Assembly: GCA_046765875.1 (NCBI GenBank)
Contig: JBKPSJ010000021.1
Location: forward strand, 1-23,069
Length of the DNA stretch: 23,069 nucleotides
Direction of reading: 5' to 3'
Source of the DNA: DASRHY01 sp046765875
GTDB lineage: Bacteria; Actinomycetota; Actinomycetes; Propionibacteriales; Kribbellaceae
Below the pieces are notes generated by a model. That model searched no databases. It was not told the origin of the DNA and saw only the letters and a program-made list of their open reading frames with translations. This document shows, piece by piece, positions 1 to 7,518 of this stretch (its first letter is position 1; each line of letters begins with the position of its first letter). Position numbers and translations under genes: made by a program.

Positions 1-579
1 CGAGCCCGCGTTGCCGGGCCGCAGCAGCCCGGCCAGCGCCTCCCCACCGGCCACATCGGGACGATCTAGGAAGCACAGCAGCGGATGGAACCCGAACGTC
101 TTCTTCCAGGTCGCCGCCGCGTTCTCCTTCTCGCTATGCGCGATCGTGACCGTGGCGTCGAAGTCCAACCGCAACTCGCTCGCCAGGTCCGGGCCGGCGC
201 CCGCCGCCCACGCCGCCGCACGGGCGTCACCACGAGCGGCCCGCACAGCCGGCAGATGGCCGGCATCGACCCGGTCCAGCAGCCGCCACGCTGTCGGACT
301 CGACGCCACCGCACCGAACAACTCCTCCCGATCACCGAGCACGCCGATGCCGCTGATCGCATCCGCGCCATCGGCCACCGCGACCGCCAAGTCGGTGAAC
401 ACCCTGCCCGGCGGATGCACCGGAACCCCCTTATACGTGTCCAGCAACGCCTCGGTGATCCCACCGACCAGCCCGGTGTACTCGGCCATCTCCCGCAGCA
501 GACCGACCCCGGCATGCGACACCACACCCTGGCCATCGGCGCTGACCACAACCCGACCAACTCGCTTGCTACGCTTCAC
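1..579 (-). CDS. IS1380-family transposase, N-terminal part (runs off window)
   Basis: The leftward frame is open from a GTG at 579 to the window edge, giving 193 residues without a stop. An in-frame TAG at 598-600 leaves this GTG as the only GTG or ATG start. The protein begins VKRSKRVGRVVVSADGQG and continues with segments such as GLLREMAEYTGL, PPGRVFTDLAVAVADGADAI and LRLDFDATVTIAHSEKENAA. I recognise these as the N-terminal half of IS1380-type DDE transposases of actinobacteria. The aspartates in DGADAI and DFDAT lie in the conserved N-terminal part. The catalytic C-terminal half lies outside the window, so whether the gene is intact cannot be judged. It would catalyse cut-and-paste movement of its own element. 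A likely terminal repeat lies just upstream at 622-646. Confidence 0.85.
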   Translation of the reverse strand, partial: MKRSKRVGRVVVSADGQGVVSHAGVGLLREMAEYTGLVGGITEALLDTYKGVPVHPPGRVFTDLAVAVADGADAISGIGVLGDREELFGAVASSPTAWRLLDRVDAGHLPAVRAARGDARAAAWAAGAGPDLASELRLDFDATVTIAHSEKENAAATWKKTFGFHPLLCFLDRPDVAGGEALAGLLRPGNAGS

Positions 580-621
580 CCGCGAAGTGCCCGCTCTCTA
601 GGTGGTCTCCGACCGTCGCAA

Positions 622-646
622 GCCAGAGTTTCCCCTACAGAACAGG
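622..646 (-). repeat. Probable IS1380 terminal inverted repeat
   Basis: Read on the minus strand this stretch starts CCTGTTCTGTAGGGGAAACT and lies about 45 bp upstream of the transposase start, where an IS1380 end is expected. It cannot be confirmed without the opposite end of the element. Confidence 0.45.
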
Positions 647-699
647 CACTTTCGCATTCCTACGACCCGTGTCGGCCGCGGCCTCATGAAAGACGCAGG

Positions 700-2181
700 C
701 TAGCTCCTCAGAACGACGCGGCTCGGTGTGCTGCCGTCGAGGGAGTCGAACAGGGCCGCGGCCCGGGCGGCGGTGGTCAGGGCGCGGCGAGAAGTGCTGA
801 GCAGACCGAGCGCCGTGATGCCGATGCCCAGGCCGAGCAGCATCCACCACACGCCGTGGGCCGCGGTGGTGTACGCCGTACCGCTGACGTCCGCGGCTGA
901 TCCCACGATCGTTCCGGCGATCGCGACGCCGAGGGTGGTGCCGGTCTGGCGGCCGGCCGACGCGAGCGACGCCGCCACACCGGCCATCGATCGGGGCATT
1001 CCGGACACTGCCGTGTTCGTGATCGGCGGATTGACTGCTGCGAGGAAGAGGCCGAAAAGCAGATAGACAGCGAGCAACGCTGGTATGTCCGTCGCAGGGC
1101 CGATCAACAATGACAGCCCGCCACCGATTGCCAGCGCAACGCCGGCCACCACGAGCGGCAGCCGCGGACCCTGCGCGCCGACGTACCGGCCGGTGAACGG
1201 GGACAACGCGATGACTGTCACCCCGACCGGGAGAAGGCAAAGCCCGGCAGCGAGTGCTGACAGCCCGCGAACGTCCTGCAAGTACAGCGTCGTAGCGAAC
1301 AGGAATGCGCCGAACGCACATAGCGCGCACAGCGCCATCACAATCGCGGAGCTGAACGGCACGCTGCGGAACAGACGCAGTTCCAACAGCGGATCCACCC
1401 GGTGCGGCTCGTACCACAGGATGCCCAGTACGCCAAGCACGGCGACGGCGAACAGGGCGAGGATGACCGGCGACGTCCAGCCCAGGTTGCCGGCCTCGAT
1501 GATGGCGGTAACGACCGAGGCGAGGACGAGGATCACCAGAATCTGGCCTACCGGGTCGACCCGGCGCGCACGGGCGGCGCGGGACTCGGGAACGAACACG
1601 GCGGTCAGGACGATCGCCGCGATGACGATCGGTACGTTGACCCAGAAGATCGCACGCCAGCCGATTCCGTCGACCAGGATGCCGCCGAGGATCGGGCCGA
1701 GCGCCAGCGCCAGGCCGGACATCGCCCCGAAGACACCGATCGCGCGCGCCCGCTCGGCGGCGTCGGTGAACGTACTGGCGATGATCGCCATCGAGACCGG
1801 GTTGAGCATCGTCCCGCCCGCGGCCTGGAGGACTCGTGCGGCGATCAGCCAGCCGATACCCGGAGCGAGCCCGCACAGCAGCGAACCGAGGCCGAACACC
1901 GCCAGGCCGACCTGGAACGTCCGCCGCCGGCCGACCCGGTCCGCGGTGGAGCCGGCCAGCACCAGGAATCCGGCCAGCACCAGCGTGTACGCGTCGACGG
2001 TCCACTGCAGATCGGACACCGAGGCGTCAAGGTCGCGCCGCATCACCGGGAGTGCGACGTTGACGATGGAGATGTCCATCACGACGACGACGATGCTGGC
2101 GCAGCAGATCGCGAGCACCAGCAGACGGCGACGCCGGCTCAGTTCGGGCATAGCGGTCCAATCAGTTCGGGCTCCCTGCAT
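700..2181 (-). CDS. MFS transporter, DHA2 (14-TM) drug-exporter family
   Basis: The product is a membrane protein of about 493 residues, of the proton-coupled multidrug/antibiotic exporter type. Motif D1 is seen as MDISIVNVALP (residues 35-45). Motif A, GSTADRVGRRR, follows TM2 (77-87). The antiporter signature GLALALGPILGGILVDG is at about 156-172. The length and the many further hydrophobic segments fit the 14-helix DHA2 class (QacA/EmrB-like). The ATG at 2181 has a weak GAAGG upstream. A GTG at 2211 and an ATG at 2151 are alternatives in the same frame, and family members usually begin only shortly before the RRRRLLVLAICCA helix. It is divergent from a LuxR-type regulator, a common arrangement for a regulated exporter, but the substrate cannot be told from sequence. 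Confidence 0.88.
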   Translation of the reverse strand: MQGARTDWTAMPELSRRRRLLVLAICCASIVVVVMDISIVNVALPVMRRDLDASVSDLQWTVDAYTLVLAGFLVLAGSTADRVGRRRTFQVGLAVFGLGSLLCGLAPGIGWLIAARVLQAAGGTMLNPVSMAIIASTFTDAAERARAIGVFGAMSGLALALGPILGGILVDGIGWRAIFWVNVPIVIAAIVLTAVFVPESRAARARRVDPVGQILVILVLASVVTAIIEAGNLGWTSPVILALFAVAVLGVLGILWYEPHRVDPLLELRLFRSVPFSSAIVMALCALCAFGAFLFATTLYLQDVRGLSALAAGLCLLPVGVTVIALSPFTGRYVGAQGPRLPLVVAGVALAIGGGLSLLIGPATDIPALLAVYLLFGLFLAAVNPPITNTAVSGMPRSMAGVAASLASAGRQTGTTLGVAIAGTIVGSAADVSGTAYTTAAHGVWWMLLGLGIGITALGLLSTSRRALTTAARAAALFDSLDGSTPSRVVLRS

Positions 2182-2298
2182 TCGCCTTCGACGGTAGGAA
2201 TTGGAGTGCACTCGAAGTCAAACGATCTGAACCGGATCACGGAGGTGGCCGTGTAGGTGTCGAACTGTTCGTCGCCGGCCTTTGGGGAGGCACTCGCG

Positions 2299-2925
2299 AT
2301 GCGGGAGTACGACAGCAAACGACGTCCGGGCAGCTCCATCGACGAGCTGCTCTCCGCGGCCGGCACAGATGTCCTGGCCATGAGCGACCTGTCCGCCGAT
2401 GCGGTGATGATCCGGCACCTCGGCCCGGACCGGCTTCGGCCGGGCGTGCGGTACCGCGTGGTCCTGCCCGACACCGTACGGACCGCGGCCGGCGCCGGCG
2501 CGTACCTGAAGCGGATGAGGCTGGCCGGGGCCGAGGTGCGCACCATGTCGTACGTCCCGATGGAGCTGCTGGTCGTCGACGGCTGCGCCGCGGTCCTCAC
2601 CGCCGGCACCGCTTCGAGCCGGGTGCTCGCGATGCGGCTGCCCGGCGTGGTCACCAGCACCACGCAGATGTTCGAACGGGTCTGGCGGGACGCCGTACCG
2701 CTGATCGACGGCCGCCAACCGGCCCAGACCGCGCTGACCCGGCGCGAGCACGAGATCCTGCGACTGCTCTCGGTCGGCGCGACCGACGAGGTCACCGCAG
2801 CACAGCTCGGTTGCTCGGTCCGCACCGTTCGGCGGCTGGTCGCGCAATTGATGGACCGGCTCGGTGCACGCAGCCGCTTCCAGGCCGGTGTCAAAGCCGC
2901 CTCCAGCGGCTGGCTCGCCTCCTGA
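2299..2925 (+). CDS. Orphan LuxR-type transcriptional regulator
   Basis: The protein has 208 residues and a C-terminal GerE/LuxR helix-turn-helix (about 145-195), seen in LTRREHEILRLLSVGATDEV and CSVRTVRRLVAQLMDRLGA. The N-terminal 130 residues resemble the sensor segment of actinobacterial TrmB/LuxR hybrid regulators (RYRVVLPDTVRTAAGAGAYL, then ELLVVDGCAAVLTAG). There is no receiver domain and no separate N-terminal winged helix, so it is not a two-component response regulator. I chose the ATG at 2299 because GGGGAGG sits 8 nt before it. A GTG at 2257 with GGAGGT 10 nt upstream would add 14 residues and cannot be excluded. It is divergent from the MFS exporter with a gap of about 120 bp, so it probably controls that gene and/or itself. 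Confidence 0.82.
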   Translation: MREYDSKRRPGSSIDELLSAAGTDVLAMSDLSADAVMIRHLGPDRLRPGVRYRVVLPDTVRTAAGAGAYLKRMRLAGAEVRTMSYVPMELLVVDGCAAVLTAGTASSRVLAMRLPGVVTSTTQMFERVWRDAVPLIDGRQPAQTALTRREHEILRLLSVGATDEVTAAQLGCSVRTVRRLVAQLMDRLGARSRFQAGVKAASSGWLAS

Positions 2926-2988
2926 CCCGACCACCAGGCCGGAGAGCCTCGGGGCGAATGCGTGCCGCTGGCAACTAAGATCAGGGCG

Positions 2989-4107
2989 ATGGCGCGAAGG
3001 TACGCGGGTCTGTTGCGCAACTGGACTCTGTCCGTACCGTTCGTGGCCCTGGTCGTTCTCGGGATCTCGTTGAGTGGCGAGCCGGGACCCATACTTCTGC
3101 CGCTGGACTGTCTCGTGATCGGCCTGGCGGTGATCACGGCCGTGCACCACGCCGAGGTGGTCGCACACCGCGTCGGCGAACCGTTCGGGACGCTGATCCT
3201 CGCGATCGCGGTCACGGTGATCGAGGTCGCGCTGATCGTGACGCTGATGGCCGGCGCCGAGGGCGAGAAGTCGGCGACGCTCGCCCGCGACACCGTGTTC
3301 GCCGCGGTGATGATCACCCTCAACGCGATCATCGGGCTGTGCCTGCTGGTCGGGCCCATCAGGCATCGGGTGCAGGAGTTCCGCGCGCATGCGTCGAGCG
3401 GTGCACTCGCGGTCGTGGTCGCGCTGGTGACGCTGAGCCTGGTGCTGCCGAGGTACACGACCAGTTCGCCCGGGCCGACCTTCACCGGTCCGCAACTCGC
3501 GTTCGCCGGTGTCGCGTCGCTGGTGCTGTACGCGGTCTTCGTGTTCGTCCAGACAGTCCGGCACCGCGATTACTTCCTCCCGGTCACCAGCGGGCACCCT
3601 CCGGGCGAGCAGGACGAGGAGGACGAGGACGAGCACGCGGAAGCGCCAACCACGCCGAGGGCGCTGACGAGTCTCGGGCTGCTGGTGTGCTGTCTGGTCG
3701 CGGTGGTCGGTTTGGCCAAGGCGGTATCGCCCGCGCTGGAGCGCGCAGTCGTCGCCGCCGGCGCGCCGGTGTCGGTGGTGGGTGTAGTCATCGCTCTGGT
3801 GGTATTACTGCCCGAGACGTTTGCGGCCCTCCGGGCGGCGATACGGAATCGCCTGCAGACCAGCCTCAACCTCGCGCTCGGATCGGCGATGGCCAGTATC
3901 GGCCTGACCATCCCCGCGATCGCGGTCGCGTCGATCTGGCTCAGCGGGCCGCTGGCGCTCGGTCTGCAGACCAAGGAGATCGTGCTGTTCGCGCTGACCA
4001 CGGTGATCAGCACGCTGACACTCGCGTCCGGCCGGGCCACCGTGCTGCAGGGCGCCGTACACCTGACCGTGTTCAGCGCGTTCCTGTTCCTCGCGTTCAG
4101 CCCGTGA
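2989..4107 (+). CDS. chaA: ChaA-like calcium (sodium/potassium)/proton antiporter
   Basis: This integral membrane protein of about 372 residues belongs to the Ca2+:cation antiporter (CaCA) family. It lines up along its whole length with what I know of E. coli ChaA (366 aa). The first alpha repeat is HHAEVVAHRVGEPFGTLILA with the conserved acidic residue in VTVIEV (about 53-82). The second is LLPETFAALRAAIRNRLQTS with NLALGSAMASIGLTIPA. The C-terminal GRATVLQGAVHLTVF also matches. The central cytoplasmic loop carries an acidic run (EQDEEDEDEHAE, about 207-218), typical of the family and probably cation-sensing. I chose the ATG at 2989. A GTG at 2962 would add nine residues. It ends directly against the convergent broken gene at 4108. 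Expected role: export of Ca2+ or Na+ in exchange for H+. Confidence 0.9.
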   Translation: MARRYAGLLRNWTLSVPFVALVVLGISLSGEPGPILLPLDCLVIGLAVITAVHHAEVVAHRVGEPFGTLILAIAVTVIEVALIVTLMAGAEGEKSATLARDTVFAAVMITLNAIIGLCLLVGPIRHRVQEFRAHASSGALAVVVALVTLSLVLPRYTTSSPGPTFTGPQLAFAGVASLVLYAVFVFVQTVRHRDYFLPVTSGHPPGEQDEEDEDEHAEAPTTPRALTSLGLLVCCLVAVVGLAKAVSPALERAVVAAGAPVSVVGVVIALVVLLPETFAALRAAIRNRLQTSLNLALGSAMASIGLTIPAIAVASIWLSGPLALGLQTKEIVLFALTTVISTLTLASGRATVLQGAVHLTVFSAFLFLAFSP

Positions 4108-4433
4108 TCAGCCGTCCGGCAGTACGTGCAGGCAGCAGCCGGCATACGCGCCGCGGTCGAGGTTGAGCACCTCGATGGTGGACTCGACGGTGGTGGCTCG
4201 CGCCCACACGCCGCCGTACCCGTTGACCATGGTGAACACGCCCCAGTTCACGATCCATGGAACGACATCGCCGTCGTGCCCGAGGAACAGCGGCCGGGCG
4301 AGATAGCGGCCCTGGTAGTACGCGTTCAGCCTGTCGTTGCGCGGCAGTCCACCGACAGTTCCGCCGGTGAGACGCCGCTGCGCTTCAACTCGTCGAGGTA
4401 CAGCGCCATGAGCTCATCATGGTCGGTCAGCAT
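4108..4433 (-). pseudogene. Frameshifted small gene of unknown function
   Basis: Two leftward frames with good actinobacterial codon use join end to end but are out of register. The first begins at an ATG at 4433 (MLTDHDELMALYLDELKR, then SGVSPAELS) and hits TGA at 4326. The second lacks a usable early start, carries LPRNDRLNAYYQGRYLARPL, FLGHDGDVVPWIVNWGVF and TTVESTIEVLNLDRG, and ends ..VLPDG at 4108. The reading should cross from one to the other at about 4340-4385. Joined, they give a soluble protein of roughly 105 residues. I do not recognise the family. This is either a single-base frameshift mutation or a sequencing error. It is tail-to-tail with chaA with no gap. Confidence 0.55.
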
Positions 4434-4488
4434 CACCCGTCGGAGGCCGCGCGGCTCCGATCCTGATACAGCCCCCGGCGGGGCGGGG

Positions 4489-4719
4489 TCAGCCGACGGC
4501 GCGACGGGATTGGAGCTCGTCGACGATGCGTTGCTCGCGGATGCCTAGCTCGACCAGGCGTTCGCCCACCGTCGGCTCGATCGTCAGCGCCTCCGGTGCC
4601 GGTCCGGCAGGTGCGCCGGCGGGCAGCGGCGGACCCAGGCGGGTCCGGCGAATCTCGTCCTCGACCTCGGCCAGCGCGATGATCAGCTCGCGCACCGTCA
4701 TTCCCCGCAGATCGTCCAT
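4489..4719 (-). CDS. Small hypothetical protein (76 aa)
   Basis: A 76-residue soluble protein starts at the ATG at 4719, with a weak AGGG about 6 nt upstream. Two charged, probably helical segments (MTVRELIIALAEVEDEIRRT and TVGERLVELGIREQRIVDEL) flank a Pro/Ala-rich linker (PPLPAGAPAGPAPE). It has no membrane segment, no cysteine pair and no motif I can name. Its third-position GC is consistent with real coding. The helical halves could form a coiled coil or bind a partner, which is inference only. The frameshifted gene at 4108-4433 lies immediately downstream on the same strand, so the two may have been co-transcribed. Confidence 0.55.
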   Translation of the reverse strand: MDDLRGMTVRELIIALAEVEDEIRRTRLGPPLPAGAPAGPAPEALTIEPTVGERLVELGIREQRIVDELQSRRAVG

Positions 4720-4845
4720 TCAGCCCTGCACCCGATCGTCGCAACCCCGTCCCCGGCTGTCTGAGGACGACTCAGCGTCCCGCCCGCACCCCGATATGTC
4801 AAGCACTTACGGAATCTGCCCGCGTGTCGAAACGGACCGTCACGT

Positions 4846-4860
4846 CCTGCACGATGCAGG
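4846..4860 (-). terminator. Short hairpin downstream of the DinB gene
   Basis: A perfect 6-bp stem with a 3-nt loop (CCTGCA-CGA-TGCAGG) starts 9 bp past the leftward stop at 4869. There is no U-tract, so at best it is a U-less actinobacterial terminator for the arsR operon. Confidence 0.3.
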
Positions 4861-4868
4861 TGATCGGG

Positions 4869-5378
4869 CTATCGCGGACCGAGGCCGGTGCGACCGTCCA
4901 CGAGTTCGCGGACGACGTCGAGATGCCCGGCATGACGCGCGGTCTCCTCGATCATGTGCAGGACGACGTCACGCACGGTTTGGATGTCCTCGGTCATGTC
5001 CGCCGGTATCTCCCCGGCGGGTGCGTCGTCGAACGACACCCGGTCGAGGATCAGGTCGGACTTCACGCACCGGGCTCGGTATCTGCTCAGAACGATTGGG
5101 ACCGCACGCGTTGTACTGAATCCCGGTCCATCATCGGCCGCCGCATCGCCCACAGCGGGCACTCCGGCCACCACCGTCTCGAACCAGACGCGCTCGGCGT
5201 CACCCAGATGCTCGATCATCCCGGCGATCGTCCATCCGGACGGCAGCACGCGACGGTGCATCACGTCCTCACCGAGCCCGTCGACGATCGCGAGAACGGA
5301 GTCGCGCTGGGCGCTGAGGTAATGCCGCAGCGAGGCGCGTTCACCGACCGACAGATCGGCCCGGTCGACGGTGCTCAC
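4869..5378 (-). CDS. DinB-superfamily (DUF664) protein
   Basis: The 169-residue protein has the DinB/DUF664 four-helix pattern. YLSAQRDSVLAIVDGLGEDV precedes IEHLGDAERVWFETVVAG, with metal-site His57, and ETARHAGHLDVVREL supplies His149 and His152. This superfamily includes mycothiol- or bacillithiol-dependent metalloenzymes, and DUF664 members are common in mycothiol-producing actinobacteria. The individual substrate is unknown. The start is the GTG at 5378, because it overlaps the upstream TGA as GTGA, a typical coupling site. A longer in-frame extension to 5426 would lie inside the upstream gene. It is the last gene of the arsR operon, which suggests a stress or detoxification enzyme made together with the SRPBCC protein. 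Confidence 0.8.
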   Translation of the reverse strand: MSTVDRADLSVGERASLRHYLSAQRDSVLAIVDGLGEDVMHRRVLPSGWTIAGMIEHLGDAERVWFETVVAGVPAVGDAAADDGPGFSTTRAVPIVLSRYRARCVKSDLILDRVSFDDAPAGEIPADMTEDIQTVRDVVLHMIEETARHAGHLDVVRELVDGRTGLGPR

Positions 5379-5869
5379 TCGACTGGGGCGAACTGGGGCC
5401 GGCGGGCTTGCCAGCGCGGCTGCCACTCCTCCGGTTCGCCGCCGGCGAGGTAGACGCCCAGATCCTCGATGTGCACCTGCCAGCCGGCACCGTACCCAGG
5501 TAGCGCGGACACCGGAAGACCGCGTTCCTCCACGACAAGCCGGGTACCGTCAACGACCGGGGTCAGGACGGCCTCGACGACGGTCCTGTCGTCCGGGTCG
5601 CCCGTCATCGCGACCAGCAGCCGGCTCGGTCGCTCGCAGACGTCGACGGTGCCGGTCCCCTCCCAGGTGCTGGTGAACCTGGCCTTGAACTCACCGCCGA
5701 GGCGCAGGTCGCCGTGCACCTCGCCGATCCAGCGGGCCAGCCTCGACGGCTCGGTGATCGCCTGCCACAGATCGTCGGCGTCGGTGGCGAAGACGTCCTC
5801 CACCCGGACGATGCCGACACCGCCCTCGTTGCGCATCGATGTCTGTGGTGCCTTCTGATCGGTGCTCAT
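5375..5869 (-). CDS. SRPBCC / AHSA1-like START-domain protein
   Basis: This 164-residue protein has the Activator-of-Hsp90-homology-1 / SRPBCC fold. The typical opening VEDVFATDADDLWQAITEPS precedes RLARWIGEVHGDLRLGGEFK, followed by a strand-rich centre (GTGTVDVCERPSRLLV) and the C-terminal helix GYGAGWQVHIEDLGVYLAGG. SRPBCC proteins have a hydrophobic ligand cavity, and most ArsR-linked members have no known ligand. The ATG at 5869 overlaps the arsR stop as ATGA, and its own stop overlaps the DinB start as GTGA, so all three genes are probably translated in a coupled manner. ArsR-SRPBCC pairs are widespread in actinobacteria, which supports a shared regulon. Confidence 0.88.
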   Translation of the reverse strand: MSTDQKAPQTSMRNEGGVGIVRVEDVFATDADDLWQAITEPSRLARWIGEVHGDLRLGGEFKARFTSTWEGTGTVDVCERPSRLLVAMTGDPDDRTVVEAVLTPVVDGTRLVVEERGLPVSALPGYGAGWQVHIEDLGVYLAGGEPEEWQPRWQARRPQFAPVE

Positions 5870-6210
5870 AGCTCGTTCTCCTGTCGGATCGTGTCGCCGC
5901 GGGAACGCCTGCCCCGGGCGATCTCTGTGTGCAAGGCGTCGAAGCGCTGCCGCCACAGGGCCCGGTACGGCTCCAGCCAGCCGTCGACCTCTGCCAGCGG
6001 CTCCGCGTGCAGCGAGTACACCCGGTGCTGCCCTTCCTGACGTACCTCGACCAGACCCGCGTCCCGCAGCACCCGCAGATGCCGCGAGACCCCGGGCCGT
6101 GCGATCGGCAGCAGTTCGGCCAGTTCCCCGGCCGTGGCATCGTTCCGCCGGAGCGCTTCGAGCAGGGCACGCCTGCCGGGATCGGCGATCGCATGCAGTG
6201 CGGCGTCCAT
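5866..6210 (-). CDS. ArsR-family winged-helix repressor
   Basis: A 114-residue ArsR/SmtB-type regulator. It opens MDAALHAIADPGRRALLEAL. The DNA-binding helices are at about 26-55 (TAGELAELLPIARPGVSRHL, then RVLRDAGLV), followed by the wing EVRQEGQHRVYSL. No metal-binding cysteine motif (such as ELCVCDL) is present, so it is not an arsenic or zinc sensor of the classical type. It belongs to the group linked to SRPBCC genes. The ATG at 6210 has no Shine-Dalgarno sequence. A promoter ends 7 nt before it, so the mRNA is probably leaderless. The palindrome in that promoter suggests autorepression. It heads a three-gene operon with 4-bp overlaps. Confidence 0.92.
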   Translation of the reverse strand: MDAALHAIADPGRRALLEALRRNDATAGELAELLPIARPGVSRHLRVLRDAGLVEVRQEGQHRVYSLHAEPLAEVDGWLEPYRALWRQRFDALHTEIARGRRSRGDTIRQENEL

Positions 6211-6217
6211 GAGAAGT

Positions 6218-6252
6218 AATGTACCCACTTGGTTACGTAACCACAAGGGTAC
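6218..6252 (-). promoter_or_regulatory. arsR promoter with palindromic operator (leaderless start)
   Basis: Read leftward, TTGTGG (-35, 6241-6246) and TACATT (-10, 6218-6223) are 17 nt apart, and the -10 ends 7 nt before the arsR ATG, so transcription should begin at or next to the start codon. The perfect 12-bp palindrome GGTTACGTAACC (6231-6242) fills most of the spacer and overlaps the -35. Outer arms GTACCC (6221-6226) and GGGTAC (6247-6252) extend the symmetry to 32 bp. This layout is what an autorepressing ArsR dimer would need. Confidence 0.7.
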
Positions 6253-6319
6253 ATATGAGAGGATCCGATGTACCGGGGGTAGGTTCTCGACATTGCTCGT
6301 ACTGGAGGAAGTCCTGCCG

Positions 6320-7486
6320 ATGAGACGCGTGACCATGAAACGCGTAATGAACAAGGCTCGCCGGGAGATGCAGTCGTGGCGTCTGCGTCCGGGCGACAGG
6401 GCTACCGAACGAGTCGGACACACAGCGAGGGCCGTGAAGGTTCGGATCTACGGCAGGTCGCGCTGGTCCAAACTCACCGCACGGTCGCTGGCGGGCATCG
6501 AGACCTGCAAGCCGGTGTACCGCCCGACGAACTTCTGGTCGATGGGCCTGGACCCGCTGCTGCAGGACCTCGAGGGTGGTGGCCTGCACCGGTTCAAGCG
6601 CTGGCCGAGCGCGTCGGTGTGGTTCTACCCGATCTACGGCCGAGGCTTCACCAACAGCACCATCAAGCAGACCTACGAGTTCGCCAAGACCCAGAACGAC
6701 AGGACCACCCTCCCGTTCATGACCAACGCGTTGAACGGTGCGCTGGACGCCGGGCGAGACTATGACGCGGCGTGCCTGGCCTGGGACCAGGACCGGTGGC
6801 CGTTCGATCTGGTCAATCTCGGGGAGAGCAAGGTCGGCGAACCGCGCGAGTATTACCACGCAAGCGATCTGCCAGATGTCGGGTTCGGCCGGCCGTACCT
6901 GAACTACCTACTGATCCTCGCCGCGCTGTCCCGCCATGTGGAGACCCCGCCGCGGAGCGTGCTGGAGATCGGCGGCGGGTTCGGGGTGCTCGGCGAGATC
7001 CTCATGTCCCGGGACCCGCAGGCGCGCTACGTCGACGTCGACATCCCACCGCTGCTCACCGTGGCCTCGTACTACCTGACCGAGCTGTTCGGCGCGGACC
7101 GGGTCAAGATCTTCGACGAGTCGGTGCCCGACGAGGGCCCGATCGACGTCCCCCACTCCGGGGTGCTGCCGCACTGGCGGATCGAAGACATCACCGGCGA
7201 GTTCGACCTGTTCGTCAACGCGTTCTCGTTCCAGGAGATGGAACCCGACGTGGTCACGCACTACATCGCGACGGTGGCCGCCAAGAACCCCGAGTACGTG
7301 GTGTCGCTGAACTCCAAGCTCGGGAAGCCGGTGGCCGAGAAGGAGAATGAGTGGGGTGTGATGGAGCAGGTCACCTCGGCGATGATCTCCTCGAAGTTCG
7401 AAGAGCACGGGTACCGGGTGGCGGGCCGCTACGCCCGCCCGCTGATTCTGTCCGCCGGCGAACTCGTCGTCATGAAACGCGCTTGA
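6320..7486 (+). CDS. Putative sugar O-methyltransferase (SAM-dependent)
   Basis: The 388-residue protein matches the putative sugar O-methyltransferase family as I know it. The class I SAM-binding loop is VLEIGGGFGVLGE, with Glu216-Ile-Gly-Gly-Gly at its core. The acidic ribose-binding strand is ARYVDVDIPPLL, and the post-motif region is FDLFVNAFSFQEMEPDVV. The basic N-terminal 60 residues have no signal peptide, so it should be cytoplasmic. Members usually methylate a sugar during glycan or natural-product assembly, but no glycosyltransferase lies nearby and the substrate is unknown. The ATG at 6320 is favoured because GGAGGA lies 10 nt upstream. The long in-frame extension upstream runs across the arsR gene. 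A possible TAGGTT -10 at 6280-6285 lacks a clear -35. Confidence 0.78.
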   Translation: MRRVTMKRVMNKARREMQSWRLRPGDRATERVGHTARAVKVRIYGRSRWSKLTARSLAGIETCKPVYRPTNFWSMGLDPLLQDLEGGGLHRFKRWPSASVWFYPIYGRGFTNSTIKQTYEFAKTQNDRTTLPFMTNALNGALDAGRDYDAACLAWDQDRWPFDLVNLGESKVGEPREYYHASDLPDVGFGRPYLNYLLILAALSRHVETPPRSVLEIGGGFGVLGEILMSRDPQARYVDVDIPPLLTVASYYLTELFGADRVKIFDESVPDEGPIDVPHSGVLPHWRIEDITGEFDLFVNAFSFQEMEPDVVTHYIATVAAKNPEYVVSLNSKLGKPVAEKENEWGVMEQVTSAMISSKFEEHGYRVAGRYARPLILSAGELVVMKRA

Positions 7487-7518
7487 TCCGAAAGTCCTTG
7501 GGTACAGGCTGAACGGAT

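Larger units (their letters stand above)
1..646 (-). mobile_element. IS1380-family insertion sequence, one end only
   Basis: The element is inferred from the transposase frame (start 579) and a plausible terminal sequence ending near 646. The 5' end, read leftward, starts CCTGTTCTGTAGGGG. IS1380-type termini commonly begin with CC(T). The second end is outside the window, so the boundary at 646 rests on one end only. The MFS exporter stops at 700, about 50 bp away, so insertion did not disrupt that gene. Confidence 0.6.

Noticed and set aside
635..2005. Long leftward frame (about 456 codons) over the exporter region
   Set aside because: It is rich in Arg/Pro/Gly and lies entirely over the MFS gene in another frame. 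The MFS frame shows the real membrane motifs.
2139..3636. Two long leftward frames opposite the LuxR and chaA genes
   Set aside because: They have low-complexity Arg/Asp/His-rich or Ser/Thr/Arg-rich composition with no domain pattern, which is typical of antisense frames in GC-rich DNA.
3613..3636. GAGGAC-type short tandem repeat
   Set aside because: It simply encodes the acidic cytoplasmic loop of the ChaA-like antiporter.
4126..4548. Rightward 140-codon frame after chaA
   Set aside because: Its composition is unlike a protein, and the leftward frames in the same DNA have far better codon bias and protein-like sequence.
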